This document shows positions 7,428 through 15,727 of a stretch of 64,000 nucleotides of DNA, piece after piece (position 1 is the first letter of the stretch; the number at the start of each line of letters is the position of its first letter). The notes beneath the pieces were generated by a model that saw nothing but the letters and a program-made list of their open reading frames with translations, made no database searches and was not told the origin of the DNA. Source of the DNA: Actinomadura graeca (GTDB taxonomy: Bacteria > Actinomycetota > Actinomycetes > Streptosporangiales > Streptosporangiaceae); the NCBI RefSeq assembly GCF_019175365.1, contig NZ_CP059572.1, positions 1,240,001-1,304,000 on the forward strand, given 5' to 3'. A program made the position numbers and the translations under genes.

Positions 7428-7810
7428 CCCACCCGATCGACATGTTCGCCCGCGCCCTCACCTTCCACCCGGACGGCGCGGTCGAAGCGGCCGAACGGCG
7501 CATGGACGCCGACTCCGGCGGCTGGCAGGTCGCGGCGTTCCACGTGGAGACCGACGCCGACGTCCACGCCGACCACTGGGAGATGCACCCGGCGGCCGAG
7601 GAGGCGGTCTGCTGCCTGTCCGGCGGGATCCGCGTGCACTTCCGCCCCGAGGAGCCCGGCGGCGAGGAGGAGACGGTCGCGCTGCCCGCGGGCGGCGCGG
7701 TGATCGTCCCGCGGGGGCGCTGGCACCGCCTGGAACTGGACGGCCCCAGCGACATCATGTCCATCACCCTCCGCCGGGGCACCCGGCTGGAACGGCGGGA
7801 CGGCACCTGA
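7424..7810 (+). CDS. Small cupin-domain protein
   Basis: 128 residues, one cupin barrel. Motif 1 resembles HWEMHPAAEEAVCCLSG and motif 2 VPRGRWHRLEL, supplying His/Glu metal ligands. ATG 7424 overlaps the exporter stop (ATGA), and GGAAGGA lies 8 nt upstream. Cupins of this size act as small dioxygenases, isomerases or ligand sensors. Coupling to the exporter suggests a detoxification or metabolite-modification role. No specific reaction can be assigned. Confidence 0.75.
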   Translation: MTHPIDMFARALTFHPDGAVEAAERRMDADSGGWQVAAFHVETDADVHADHWEMHPAAEEAVCCLSGGIRVHFRPEEPGGEEETVALPAGGAVIVPRGRWHRLELDGPSDIMSITLRRGTRLERRDGT

Positions 7811-7850
7811 CGGCCATCGGCCCGGCGCGCCGCCGCGCGTCCGGGGGGTC

Positions 7851-8993
7851 TCATGCCTGGACAACCACGCCCTCCGCCAAGAGTTCCTCGGCGTCGGTGA
7901 ACCCGAGGTCCTCCAGGACGGCGCGGCTCTGCCCGCCCGGCAGGACGGGAAGCCCGTCGGTCTCGGGGACGGTGCGGGAGAAGCGGGGTGCGGGGGCGGG
8001 CTGCCGGTGCCCCGACAGCTCGGGGAAGACGTCCCTGGCCGTGTTGTAGGGGTGCTCCCGCGCCTCCTCCAGGGACAGCACGGGCGCCACGCACGCGTCG
8101 CCGGGCAGGAACCGCTCCGCCCACTCGTCGCGGGCGCGGGCCTTGAAGGCGGCGCCGATGCGGTCGCGGAGTTCCGGCCAGCCTTCCCGGTCGTGCTGGC
8201 CGGGGAGGTCCGCGGCGTCGAGGCCGAGGACGCGCAGGAACTCCGCGTAGAACCGGGGCTCGATCGCGCCGACCGCCATGTGGCGGCCGTCGGCGGTCTC
8301 GTAGACGTCGTACCAGGGGGCGCCGGTGTCGAGCACGTTGACGCCGCGCCGGTCCTGCCACAGGCCGCCCGCGAGGAAGGCGTGCACGAAGGTGGTCAGG
8401 TGCGCGGTGCCGTCCACGATCGCGGCGTCCACGACCTGGCCGCGTCCGCTCGTCCTGGACTCCAGGAGGGCCGCGAGGACGCCGACGGCCAGGTACATGC
8501 TGCCCCCGGCGAAGTCGCCGAGCAGGTTGAGCGGGACCTGGGGCGGTCCGCCGGCGCGGCCGATGGCGTGCAGGGCGCCGGTGACGGCGATATAGCCGAT
8601 GTCGTGTCCCGCGCTCAGGGCGAGCGGCCCCTTCTGGCCCCACCCGGTCATCCGCCCGTAGACGAGCGCCGGGTTGCGGGCAAGGCAGTCGTCCGGGCCG
8701 ACGCCGAGGCGCTCGGTGACGCCGGGGCGGAAGCCCTCCAGGAGGACGTCGGACCTCTCCGCGATGCGGAGCACCACCTCCCGGCCCCGTCCGCTCTTCA
8801 GGTCGACCGCGATCGATCGCTTGCCCCGGTTGGTGAAGTCGGTCCCGCCGGTGGCGGCGCCGCCCACGGCGGAGGCGCGGTCGACCCGGACGACGTCGGC
8901 GCCGAGGTCGGCCAGCAGCATCGCGGCGAACGGCCCCGGCCCGATCCCCGCCAGCTCGACCACGCGGACCCCGGCGAGCGGCCCCTTGCCCAT
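7851..8993 (-). CDS. mcr: Alpha-methylacyl-CoA racemase (CaiB/BaiF family III CoA-transferase fold)
   Basis: 380 residues. The family epimerises 2-methyl branched acyl-CoA thioesters (R/S) for beta-oxidation of branched fatty acids and sterol side chains. The N-terminal GPLAGVRVVELAGIGPGPFA is near-diagnostic for AMACR. The catalytic set of the mycobacterial enzyme is present: His130 and Asp160 (AGHDIGYI, LLGDFAGG) plus Glu245 in VGAIEPRFY. ATG 8993 follows a purine-rich GAGAGGGGGCG. It is a single gene facing the cupin gene, with 40 bp between the stops. Confidence 0.92.
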   Translation of the reverse strand: MGKGPLAGVRVVELAGIGPGPFAAMLLADLGADVVRVDRASAVGGAATGGTDFTNRGKRSIAVDLKSGRGREVVLRIAERSDVLLEGFRPGVTERLGVGPDDCLARNPALVYGRMTGWGQKGPLALSAGHDIGYIAVTGALHAIGRAGGPPQVPLNLLGDFAGGSMYLAVGVLAALLESRTSGRGQVVDAAIVDGTAHLTTFVHAFLAGGLWQDRRGVNVLDTGAPWYDVYETADGRHMAVGAIEPRFYAEFLRVLGLDAADLPGQHDREGWPELRDRIGAAFKARARDEWAERFLPGDACVAPVLSLEEAREHPYNTARDVFPELSGHRQPAPAPRFSRTVPETDGLPVLPGGQSRAVLEDLGFTDAEELLAEGVVVQA

Positions 8994-9052
8994 CTGCGCC
9001 CCCTCTCGAACCTCGTTCGGTGCAGCCTAGTGTGCACGGGGCGCGGGCGCGG

Positions 9053-10648
9053 TCAGCGGGCCGTGAGGGTGACCGGGGTACCGGGGCGGCCGGTGGCGAC
9101 CAGGAGCCGGTTCCGCGGGCCGGACGGCCGGACCCGGCCCTCGGCGCGCGGGAGCAGCCCGGCGCCCGCGGCGGCCAGGTAGTACCAGCGCCCGGACGGG
9201 GCGCGCCACCAGGTGCCGCTCACCGGCCGCCGGGCGTCGCAGGGGCCGGTCGCGCGCTGCCAGCCCTGCCGGGTCCCGTCCGCGCCGAACAGCGTCGCCC
9301 GGGACGCGCCGCCGCCGTCCGCGAACGACAGCCGGGTGCACGCCCAGTCGGCGGCGCCGCCCCCGTGCGGCAGCGTCCCCGACCAGAAGTCCCACGCCAT
9401 CGCCTCGGAGACGGGGCGTTCCGGGCGGGGCGCCGCGCAGGCGAGGCGCTCCCAGAAGCGCAGGCCCCCGGGCCCGAGCCGCGCCGCCGGTTCCGCGGCT
9501 CCCCCGGCGGGCGCCCGGTAGCCGGGCGAGTGGTAGGTCAGGACGGCGGCGCGCGGCCCGCCGAGGTCGCCGACGGTGCGGGGGCCGCCGGGCCCGTCGA
9601 CGTGGAACGCCGGGCCGCGGCCGCAGCGGGTGCGGGCGAGGGCGGGCGCGGTCACGCCGTCCCGCACGCCGAGGGGGTCCCCGGCGAGGGTCTCGGGACG
9701 GGAGTCCCACGGCGCGAGCAGGTAGCGCCCCCCGCCGAGATGGATCGGGGCGGACGGGTCGGCGCCCGCGGTATCCACCTCCAGCCCGGACGGCGCGTAG
9801 CGGGCGAGCCGGTCGCCGCTGCGCAGCAGGACGAGCGCTGCCGAGCCCGAGTGGCCCGCGTACATGAGCTGTGCCGTGCCACCGCGCGCGCGCCGGGTGC
9901 CCGTGGCGTCCTCCCATGCGTCCATCGCGCGCCGCGCGAGCGCCTTGTCGTGGACGAGGTCGCCGCGCGCGGGCCAGGCGTCGAGCGTGCGGGGGCCGCG
10001 CGCCCACGCGCCGGGGACGGCGGTGAACATGCGCAGCCCGTGCGTCGACGCGGACCGCCCGCCGGCGAACGAGCCGCCGCCCTCGGTCATCACGAGCGCG
10101 CCGACGAGGCCCGCGGTGAGCGCGGCGGCGGTGGCGAGCGGCAGCAGCGAGCGGTTGCGGACCGGCCGCAGCAGCGCGGTCTCGAACCGCTCGGGGCCCC
10201 GGCCGGACGGGACCTCCAGCGCGTCGGCGGCGTCGATCACCGGCCACGGGTCCCGCACGCGCAGCTCGATGAGCTGGTCGCGGACCGCGTACCGCGGCAT
10301 GCCCTCGATATGGCGCAGCACGTACGCCACCCGGACCGGCGGCTCCAGCCTCGACAGCGCCCCGGTGAGCGCGGGGTCGGGCAGCCGGGCCGGCAGGGAG
10401 CGCAGCCACGGGCCGAGCCCGATCTGGAGCCGCCGGGAGGGGCGCATCGCCCGGCGCAGGACGCGGGTGCGGCGCCGGGCGAGCGCGGAGGGCGTGCGAT
10501 CGCGGCGGGCGGTGCCGTCCACGATCCGCCGCGCGATCGCCAGCCGGTAGACGCGCTTTCCCCGTCCCGGAAGAACAAAATACGCCATTCGGACAAGTTC
10601 ACTGTAAGGCGATTCCGTCGCCTGGTTCGTGATGACCTCTTCCGCCAC
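9053..10648 (-). CDS. Membrane-anchored protein with sigma-factor-like N-terminus, function unknown
   Basis: 531 residues from GTG 10648 (AGAGGGAG 8 nt upstream); GTG 10657 is an alternative. Residues 1-150 resemble a divergent ECF-sigma core: helices around LVRMAYFVLPGRGKRVYRLA and a region-4-like block SRLEPPVRVAYVLRHIEGMPRYAVRDQLIE. A single membrane helix (LLPLATAAALTAGLVGALVM) near residue 180 is followed by a roughly 330-residue exported-side domain rich in Trp and Gly with several Cys. Such lineage-specific proteins recall anti-sigma or sigma-like membrane sensors. No catalytic motif was seen and no function is assigned. Confidence 0.7.
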   Translation of the reverse strand: MAEEVITNQATESPYSELVRMAYFVLPGRGKRVYRLAIARRIVDGTARRDRTPSALARRRTRVLRRAMRPSRRLQIGLGPWLRSLPARLPDPALTGALSRLEPPVRVAYVLRHIEGMPRYAVRDQLIELRVRDPWPVIDAADALEVPSGRGPERFETALLRPVRNRSLLPLATAAALTAGLVGALVMTEGGGSFAGGRSASTHGLRMFTAVPGAWARGPRTLDAWPARGDLVHDKALARRAMDAWEDATGTRRARGGTAQLMYAGHSGSAALVLLRSGDRLARYAPSGLEVDTAGADPSAPIHLGGGRYLLAPWDSRPETLAGDPLGVRDGVTAPALARTRCGRGPAFHVDGPGGPRTVGDLGGPRAAVLTYHSPGYRAPAGGAAEPAARLGPGGLRFWERLACAAPRPERPVSEAMAWDFWSGTLPHGGGAADWACTRLSFADGGGASRATLFGADGTRQGWQRATGPCDARRPVSGTWWRAPSGRWYYLAAAGAGLLPRAEGRVRPSGPRNRLLVATGRPGTPVTLTAR

Positions 10649-10790
10649 GGCGGCCACTCCCTCTGGGCTACTCCTCGGTCGCGAAACCCGAGGCTAGGCA
10701 GCAGGACGCGGGGCGGAAGCGGAATTGGGGCAACCATTACAAAGGCCGGTCGAATTGTTCCGTCCCGCGCCGCCGGGCCCGCCGTCCGCG

Positions 10791-11786
10791 TCAGCCTCCG
10801 GACAGCGCCCGCGCATACGCGGAGGCGGTGATGTTCCGTCCGGAGACGATGACGGCCAGCCGCCCCTCGGCCTCGACCTTCCCCGCGAGGACGGCGGCGA
10901 CCCCGGCGGCGCCCGATCCCTCGGCGACCAGGCCGTGCTCGCGGAACAGCCGGCGCAGCGCGGCGCGGATCTCGGCGTCGGTGACGGAGGTCAGCCGGGC
11001 GGTGCCCGCCAGCATCCCGGGCGTGACGCTGCCGGCCTCCAGGTTGCCGGCGAGCCCGTCCGCGATCGTGTCGCCGACCGGGACCTCGACGACCCGCCCG
11101 GCGGCGACGGACGCCGACACCCCGCGCGACCGCGCCGACTCCACGCCGACGACGCGCACCCCGCCCCGCAGGCCGGCCCACAGGCACAGGCCGGCGACGA
11201 GGCCGCCGCCGCCCACCGGCGCCACGACGGTCAGCGGGCCGTCCGCCTGGCCGTCGAGCTCCCGGCCGATGGTGCCCTGCCCGGCGATGACGGCGGGATC
11301 GTTGTAGGGCGAGACGTACGTTCCGGGAAGGCCCATGGCGTGCGCCTCGGCTTCCTCGTAGGTCGTCCCGTGCCGGACGAGCCGGACCGGGAACGCGCCG
11401 ATCCCGTCGAGCTTGGCCTGGGACGCGCCCGTGGGCACGACCACGGTCACCTCTACGCCCGCGCCGCGGCGGGCCCGGGACGCGGCGAAGCCCATGCCGA
11501 GGCCGTGGTTCCCGGCGCTCGCGGTGACGGCGGGCCCGCCGTCCGGCAGCGCGGCCAGCGCCGCCAGCGCGCCCCGCACCTTGAAGGACCCGGTCGGCTG
11601 GAACGTCTCCAGCTTCAGCAGCGCGCCCGGCGCCAGCCCGGACGCGACGACCGGCGTCGGCGGGAGCACCGCGGACACCGCCCGCCACGCGTGCTCCAGG
11701 TCACCCGGCCCTGGCGTGCGGACGGCGCGGACGTTCACACGCGCCCCGCAGACCGCGCGGGCGCCGCACAAGGCGCCGTCCCCCAT
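10791..11786 (-). CDS. PLP-dependent threonine/serine dehydratase-like enzyme
   Basis: 331 residues, fold-type II. The PLP lysine is Lys69 in TFQPTGSFKVRGA, followed by TASAGNHGLGMG and the phosphate cup VAPVGGGGLVAG. Such enzymes deaminate Thr or Ser to 2-oxoacids, and some act as racemases or on hydroxy-aspartate. No ACT regulatory domain is present, so it resembles the short catabolic type. ATG 11786 is preceded by GAGGGG at 5 nt; GTG 11738 would fit the usual family N-terminus and remains possible, because residues 1-16 are Cys/Gly/Ala-rich and atypical. Stand-alone gene. Confidence 0.85.
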   Translation of the reverse strand: MGDGALCGARAVCGARVNVRAVRTPGPGDLEHAWRAVSAVLPPTPVVASGLAPGALLKLETFQPTGSFKVRGALAALAALPDGGPAVTASAGNHGLGMGFAASRARRGAGVEVTVVVPTGASQAKLDGIGAFPVRLVRHGTTYEEAEAHAMGLPGTYVSPYNDPAVIAGQGTIGRELDGQADGPLTVVAPVGGGGLVAGLCLWAGLRGGVRVVGVESARSRGVSASVAAGRVVEVPVGDTIADGLAGNLEAGSVTPGMLAGTARLTSVTDAEIRAALRRLFREHGLVAEGSGAAGVAAVLAGKVEAEGRLAVIVSGRNITASAYARALSGG

Positions 11787-11967
11787 CGCATCCCCTCACA
11801 GTAGCGATCATGCGAGGCAGCGGCCCCTCGGGGAGTCTCCGCCACCTGGGGGAACCACCGCGCCCGGCGATGTACGGGCCGGTACATGTGAGGTGAATCA
11901 CATTTGCCCTTTCGCGGCTTCTGATCCACTGCGAACCGAACGCGAACGTCGTCCCTGACGTCCTAAT

Positions 11968-11999
11968 GTGGGGCATCGCGAAACGTGGGGCATCGCGAA
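11968..11999 (+). repeat. 15-bp direct repeat upstream of the M50-like gene
   Basis: GTGGGGCATCGCGAA at 11968-11982 and again at 11985-11999. A TAATGT (11964-11969) could be a -10 just before it, which would place the repeat in the 5' leader. Confidence 0.6.
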
Positions 12000-12012
12000 C
12001 GACGACACCGGG

Positions 12013-12771
12013 GTGGACGTGGAGAACGCAAGCATCGCCGACCTGTGGGACCGCGTGACAGGGACGCAGCCCGACCCGCCGTGGTGGCTGGTCGTCCTCG
12101 TCGGGCTGGTGGCCCTCGGCTCGGTCGTCCACGGCCCCACCTGGCGGGTCGCGCGCAACACCGTGACGATCGCGCACGAGGGCGGGCACGCCCTGATCGC
12201 GCTCGTCACCGGCCGCAAGCTCGACGGCATCAAGCTGCACTCCGACACCTCCGGCGTCACCGTCTCGCGCGGCAAGCCGCACGGTCCGGGCATGGTCTTC
12301 ACCGCGATGGCCGGGTACCTCACGCCCCCGCTGCTCGGGCTGCTGTTCGCGGCGCTGCTGGCGGGCGGGCGCATCACGCTGATGCTGTGGTTCTCGCTGG
12401 CCCTGCTCGCGGGGATGCTCGTCATGATCCGCAACGCCTACGGCGCGCTGTCGGTGATCGTCACCGGCGCCGTCGTCTTCGGGGTGTCGTGGCTGGGCGG
12501 CGCGAAGGTGCAGGCGGGGTTCGCCTACCTCGCGGCCTGGTTCCTGCTGCTGGCGGCCACCCGCCCGGTGATCGAGCTGCAGCGCATGCGCGCCCGGCAC
12601 ATGGCGCCGAGCTCGGACGCCGACCAGCTCGCGCACCTCACCGGCGTCCCCGGGCTGGCGTGGGTGAGCCTCTTCGGCGCCGTCGCCCTCGCCGCGCTCG
12701 TCGCCGGGGCGGCCCTGCTGTTCCCCGACGCCGTGTCGGTCCCCCACCTCCCCCGCCCGCCGGGCTTCTGA
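12013..12771 (+). CDS. M50-family-like membrane zinc metallopeptidase
   Basis: 252 residues from GTG 12013; GTG 12019 and GTG 11968 are also in frame and no start has a clear ribosome site. The zinc motif HEGGH (His55, Glu56, His59) sits at the end of the second hydrophobic segment. About five further hydrophobic helices follow. This matches small M50B-type intramembrane proteases of actinobacteria. A third metal ligand (NPDG-like Asp) is not obvious, so activity is unproven. The C-terminus is short and Pro-rich. It has no co-directional partner, although the SWIM operon begins 86 bp downstream with its own -10. Confidence 0.78.
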   Translation: MDVENASIADLWDRVTGTQPDPPWWLVVLVGLVALGSVVHGPTWRVARNTVTIAHEGGHALIALVTGRKLDGIKLHSDTSGVTVSRGKPHGPGMVFTAMAGYLTPPLLGLLFAALLAGGRITLMLWFSLALLAGMLVMIRNAYGALSVIVTGAVVFGVSWLGGAKVQAGFAYLAAWFLLLAATRPVIELQRMRARHMAPSSDADQLAHLTGVPGLAWVSLFGAVALAALVAGAALLFPDAVSVPHLPRPPGF

Positions 12772-12845
12772 GGAGCGCCCGGGCACGGGCCGCCGGGCGG
12801 GCGACCTGGCCCGGGATCGCGGCGGGCACTGTCCGAGGGGGGCGA

Positions 12846-12851
12846 TAGTTT
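12846..12851 (+). promoter_or_regulatory. -10 box of the SWIM-MoxR-VWA operon (leaderless)
   Basis: TAGTTT lies exactly 6 nt before the GTG at 12858, placing the transcript start on or next to the start codon. No Shine-Dalgarno is present. Confidence 0.5.
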
Positions 12852-12857
12852 CGGAGT

Positions 12858-14156
12858 GTGAGCGATCGATGGGACCGTGCCCAGGTCCTCGGGCTGGCAC
12901 CGGACGCGGCGGCGGCCAAGGCCGCGGGGGCGGCCGCCCGGCCGGCCGCCTGGTCGGGCGCGGGCTGCGACGGCGAGGCCGTCTGGGGCGAGTGCCAGGG
13001 CAGCGGCAAGGGCGCCTACCGGACGTGCGCCGACCTGGCCGGGCCCGCGTTCCGCTGCTCGTGCCCGAGCCGCAAGTTCCCCTGCAAGCACGCGCTCGCG
13101 CTGCTGCTGCTCTGGAGCGACGGGGCCGTCGGGCCGGGCCCCCGCCCCGGGTGGGCCGCCGAATGGGTGGAGGAGCGGCGCGAGAGGGCCGGCCGGTCGC
13201 GTGAGCGGCGCGCGGCGACCGCCGCCAAGGCCCGCGACCCGAAGACCGCCGAGCGGCGCGAGCGGCGCGTCGGCGACGGGCTCGCCGAGCTCGACCAGTG
13301 GCTGCGCGACCAGGTCGCGCACGGGCTCGCGCAGGCCGAGAAGGCGCCCTACCGGCTGTGGGACGACGCGGCGCGGCGGCTCGTCGACGCGCAGGCGGGC
13401 GGGCTCTCCGGTCCCGTCCGGGGCCTGGCGGCGGTCCCGCGGCGGCCCGGCTGGCCCGACCGGCTCCTGGAGGAGTACGCGCTGCTGCGGCTGCTCGTCC
13501 GGGCGTACCAGCGGCGGTCGGAGCTGCCCCCGGGGCTGCGCGACACCGTCCGCGCGAGGATCGGGTTCACCGTGCCGCAGGACGACGTCCTGTCCGGGGG
13601 CGAGCGCGTCCGCGACCTCTGGTCGGTGACCGGGGCGCGCGACGTGCCCCAGGAGCAGCTCACCACGCGGCGGGTGTGGCTGCGCGGGCGGCGGACGGGA
13701 CGTCCCGCGCTCGTGCTGTCGTTCGCCCCGCCCGGCGGCACGCTCGACGCGTCCCTCGCCGTGGGCACCGAGGTCGACGCGGAGCTGGCGTTCTACCCCG
13801 GCGCCCAGCCGCTGCGCGCGCTGGTCGCCGGGCGGCACGGCCCGGCCAGGCCGGGCACGCCCGCAGGCACCGGCGTCCGGGGCTTCCTCGGCGAGCACGC
13901 CGAGGCCCTCGCGCGGGACCCATGGCTGGACCGGTGGCCCGCCACGCTCGCGGCGGTGCGGCTCGCCCGCGCCGAAGGGGGCGGCCTGCACGCCGTCGAC
14001 GACGCGGGGGACGCGCTGCCGCTCCGCCTAGACGACCCCTGGCGGCTCCTCGCGGTCTCCGGCGGCGGCCCGGTCGCCCTCTCCGGCGAGTGGACCGCCC
14101 GGGGCCTGCGCCCGCTGGCCGCCTGGCACGCCGACGAGGGGGCCGTGACCCTGTGA
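12858..14156 (+). CDS. SWIM zinc-finger protein, first gene of MoxR/VWA operon
   Basis: 432 residues. The SWIM motif CxC...CxH is Cys67-Cys69-Cys76-His78 (CSCPSRKFPCKH), expected to bind zinc and DNA or protein. A charged linker (about 105-140) and a roughly 290-residue alpha/beta region of unknown function follow. The start is a GTG 6 nt after a TAGTTT box, hence probably leaderless. Its stop overlaps the next gene as GTGA. SWIM-DUF5691-AAA-DUF5682-VWA is a recurring actinobacterial gene order, so this protein is most likely the target-recognition or regulatory part of the ATPase module. Confidence 0.88.
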   Translation: MSDRWDRAQVLGLAPDAAAAKAAGAAARPAAWSGAGCDGEAVWGECQGSGKGAYRTCADLAGPAFRCSCPSRKFPCKHALALLLLWSDGAVGPGPRPGWAAEWVEERRERAGRSRERRAATAAKARDPKTAERRERRVGDGLAELDQWLRDQVAHGLAQAEKAPYRLWDDAARRLVDAQAGGLSGPVRGLAAVPRRPGWPDRLLEEYALLRLLVRAYQRRSELPPGLRDTVRARIGFTVPQDDVLSGGERVRDLWSVTGARDVPQEQLTTRRVWLRGRRTGRPALVLSFAPPGGTLDASLAVGTEVDAELAFYPGAQPLRALVAGRHGPARPGTPAGTGVRGFLGEHAEALARDPWLDRWPATLAAVRLARAEGGGLHAVDDAGDALPLRLDDPWRLLAVSGGGPVALSGEWTARGLRPLAAWHADEGAVTL

Positions 14157-15727
14157 GCGCCTGGTCCGACCACGTCACGGCCGCCCTGCTCGGCACCGAG
14201 CGCCGCGACCCGCCCGTCCTCCCGGAGGCGCCCGGGGATCCCGGCGACAAGGCGGCGCGCCTGCTCGACCAGGCCGCCGTGCTGACCGTCCGCCGCCGCG
14301 CGGGACGCCTCCCCGCCGCCGGCGCCGAGGTGATCGCGGCGGCCCCGGCCGAGACCGCCCCCGTCGTCCCCCCGGCGGCCGCCGGGCGGCTGGGGCGGAT
14401 CCTCGCCGGGGAGCAGATCAGGGTGCTGCCCGAGTGGCTGGACGCGGCGGCCGCGCACGGGTGGCGGGTGCCCGCCCGGCTGCTGCCCGAGCTGATGGAG
14501 CGGGGCCGCGGCGACCGGATGCTGCGTCCGTCGATCGCCCGGTCCGCGGGACGCCGCGGGGTGTGGCTGGCCTTGCAGAACACCGACTGGGCCTACCTCG
14601 TCGGGGCGGGCGACGACCCCGGCGGCGGCGCGGAGGTGTGGGAGACCGGGACGCGCAACCAGCGCGTCGCCTTCCTGACGGCCCTGCGCGGCGGCGACCC
14701 GGGCCGCGCCCGCGAGCTGCTCACCGGGACGTGGGCGGCCGAGCCCGCCCCCGACCGCGCGGCGTTCCTCGCGACGTTCGGGCAAGGGCTGTCGCCGGAC
14801 GACGAGGAGTTCCTGGAGGCGGCCCTGGAGGACCGCGGCAAGGACGTCCGGCAGCTCGCCTCCGACCTGCTCGCCCGCCTGCCGGGCTCGGCGTACGGGC
14901 GGCGCATGGCGGCGCGCGCCCGCGCGTGCGTGGCGCCGCGGACCCGGACCGTCCGCGGGCGCGAGCAGACGTGCGTCGCGGTCGAGCCGCCGCGCGAGCA
15001 CGACGAGGACCTGGCCCGCGACGGCGTCCCGTTCCACCCCAGCGGGTCGTTCGCCCCCGGCGGCCCGAACGGTCCCATCGGCGCCCGGGCCGCCTGGCTC
15101 CGGGAGATCCTCGCGCGCACGCCCCTCGGCACCTGGACGGAGACGTTCGGCCTGCCCCCGATGGAGATCGTCTGCCTGCCCCTAGGTGGCCCGGCCCCGC
15201 GCGGCGCCCCGGACGGCGCCCGGGACGACGGCACGGCGGCGTCCGGCGACGCCGACGGGCGGATAGCGCGGGACGTGCACATCGGGTGGGCGCGGGCGGC
15301 GCTCAGGCAGCGCGACGCCGAATGGGCGCGCGCGCTGCTCAAAGGCGGTGTCGTGGTGGACGAGCCGGAGGCGCTCGCCGACCTGCTGGCCGTCCTGCCG
15401 CCCGGCGAGCGGGAGCCCGCGGCGGCGGACCTGATCCGGTGGGTGGACGGCCATCCCGACCTGCTGCGCGTCCTCGAACGCGTGCCGGGCCCCTGGACGG
15501 GCGCGCTCGGCGCGGCCGTGGTCGCGACGCTGGCCTCCGCCGCCGAGCGGCCCGCGCACCGCGACGAGCACGCGCTCACCCGGCTGTGCCGGCTCGCCGA
15601 CCAGCGGCTCGACCCGTCCGCCGCGTCCCGGCTGGAGGCCGCCGGCGCGGCCGCGCCGCGCGCCGTCCACGACCTGGTCACGACCCTGCGCTTCCGCGAC
15701 GAGATGCTGAAGGAGCTTGCCCTGTGA
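14153..15727 (+). CDS. DUF5691 family protein
   Basis: 524 residues from the GTG overlapping the SWIM stop. The N-terminus WSDHVTAALLGTERRDPP and the block RGVWLALQNTDWAYLVG are characteristic. The rest reads as an all-helical, Ala/Leu/Arg-rich scaffold with repeats like those of HEAT proteins. No enzymatic motif, signal peptide or membrane segment is visible. It is strictly coupled to its neighbours (GTGA overlaps at both ends), which implies fixed stoichiometry with the SWIM protein and the MoxR ATPase. Scaffold or adaptor is an inference. Confidence 0.82.
   Translation: MSAWSDHVTAALLGTERRDPPVLPEAPGDPGDKAARLLDQAAVLTVRRRAGRLPAAGAEVIAAAPAETAPVVPPAAAGRLGRILAGEQIRVLPEWLDAAAAHGWRVPARLLPELMERGRGDRMLRPSIARSAGRRGVWLALQNTDWAYLVGAGDDPGGGAEVWETGTRNQRVAFLTALRGGDPGRARELLTGTWAAEPAPDRAAFLATFGQGLSPDDEEFLEAALEDRGKDVRQLASDLLARLPGSAYGRRMAARARACVAPRTRTVRGREQTCVAVEPPREHDEDLARDGVPFHPSGSFAPGGPNGPIGARAAWLREILARTPLGTWTETFGLPPMEIVCLPLGGPAPRGAPDGARDDGTAASGDADGRIARDVHIGWARAALRQRDAEWARALLKGGVVVDEPEALADLLAVLPPGEREPAAADLIRWVDGHPDLLRVLERVPGPWTGALGAAVVATLASAAERPAHRDEHALTRLCRLADQRLDPSAASRLEAAGAAAPRAVHDLVTTLRFRDEMLKELAL

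Noticed and set aside
7811..7850. Terminator hairpin between the cupin and racemase genes
   Set aside because: CCGG/GCGC arms can pair only in short, interrupted stems, which is not better than expected in such GC-rich DNA.
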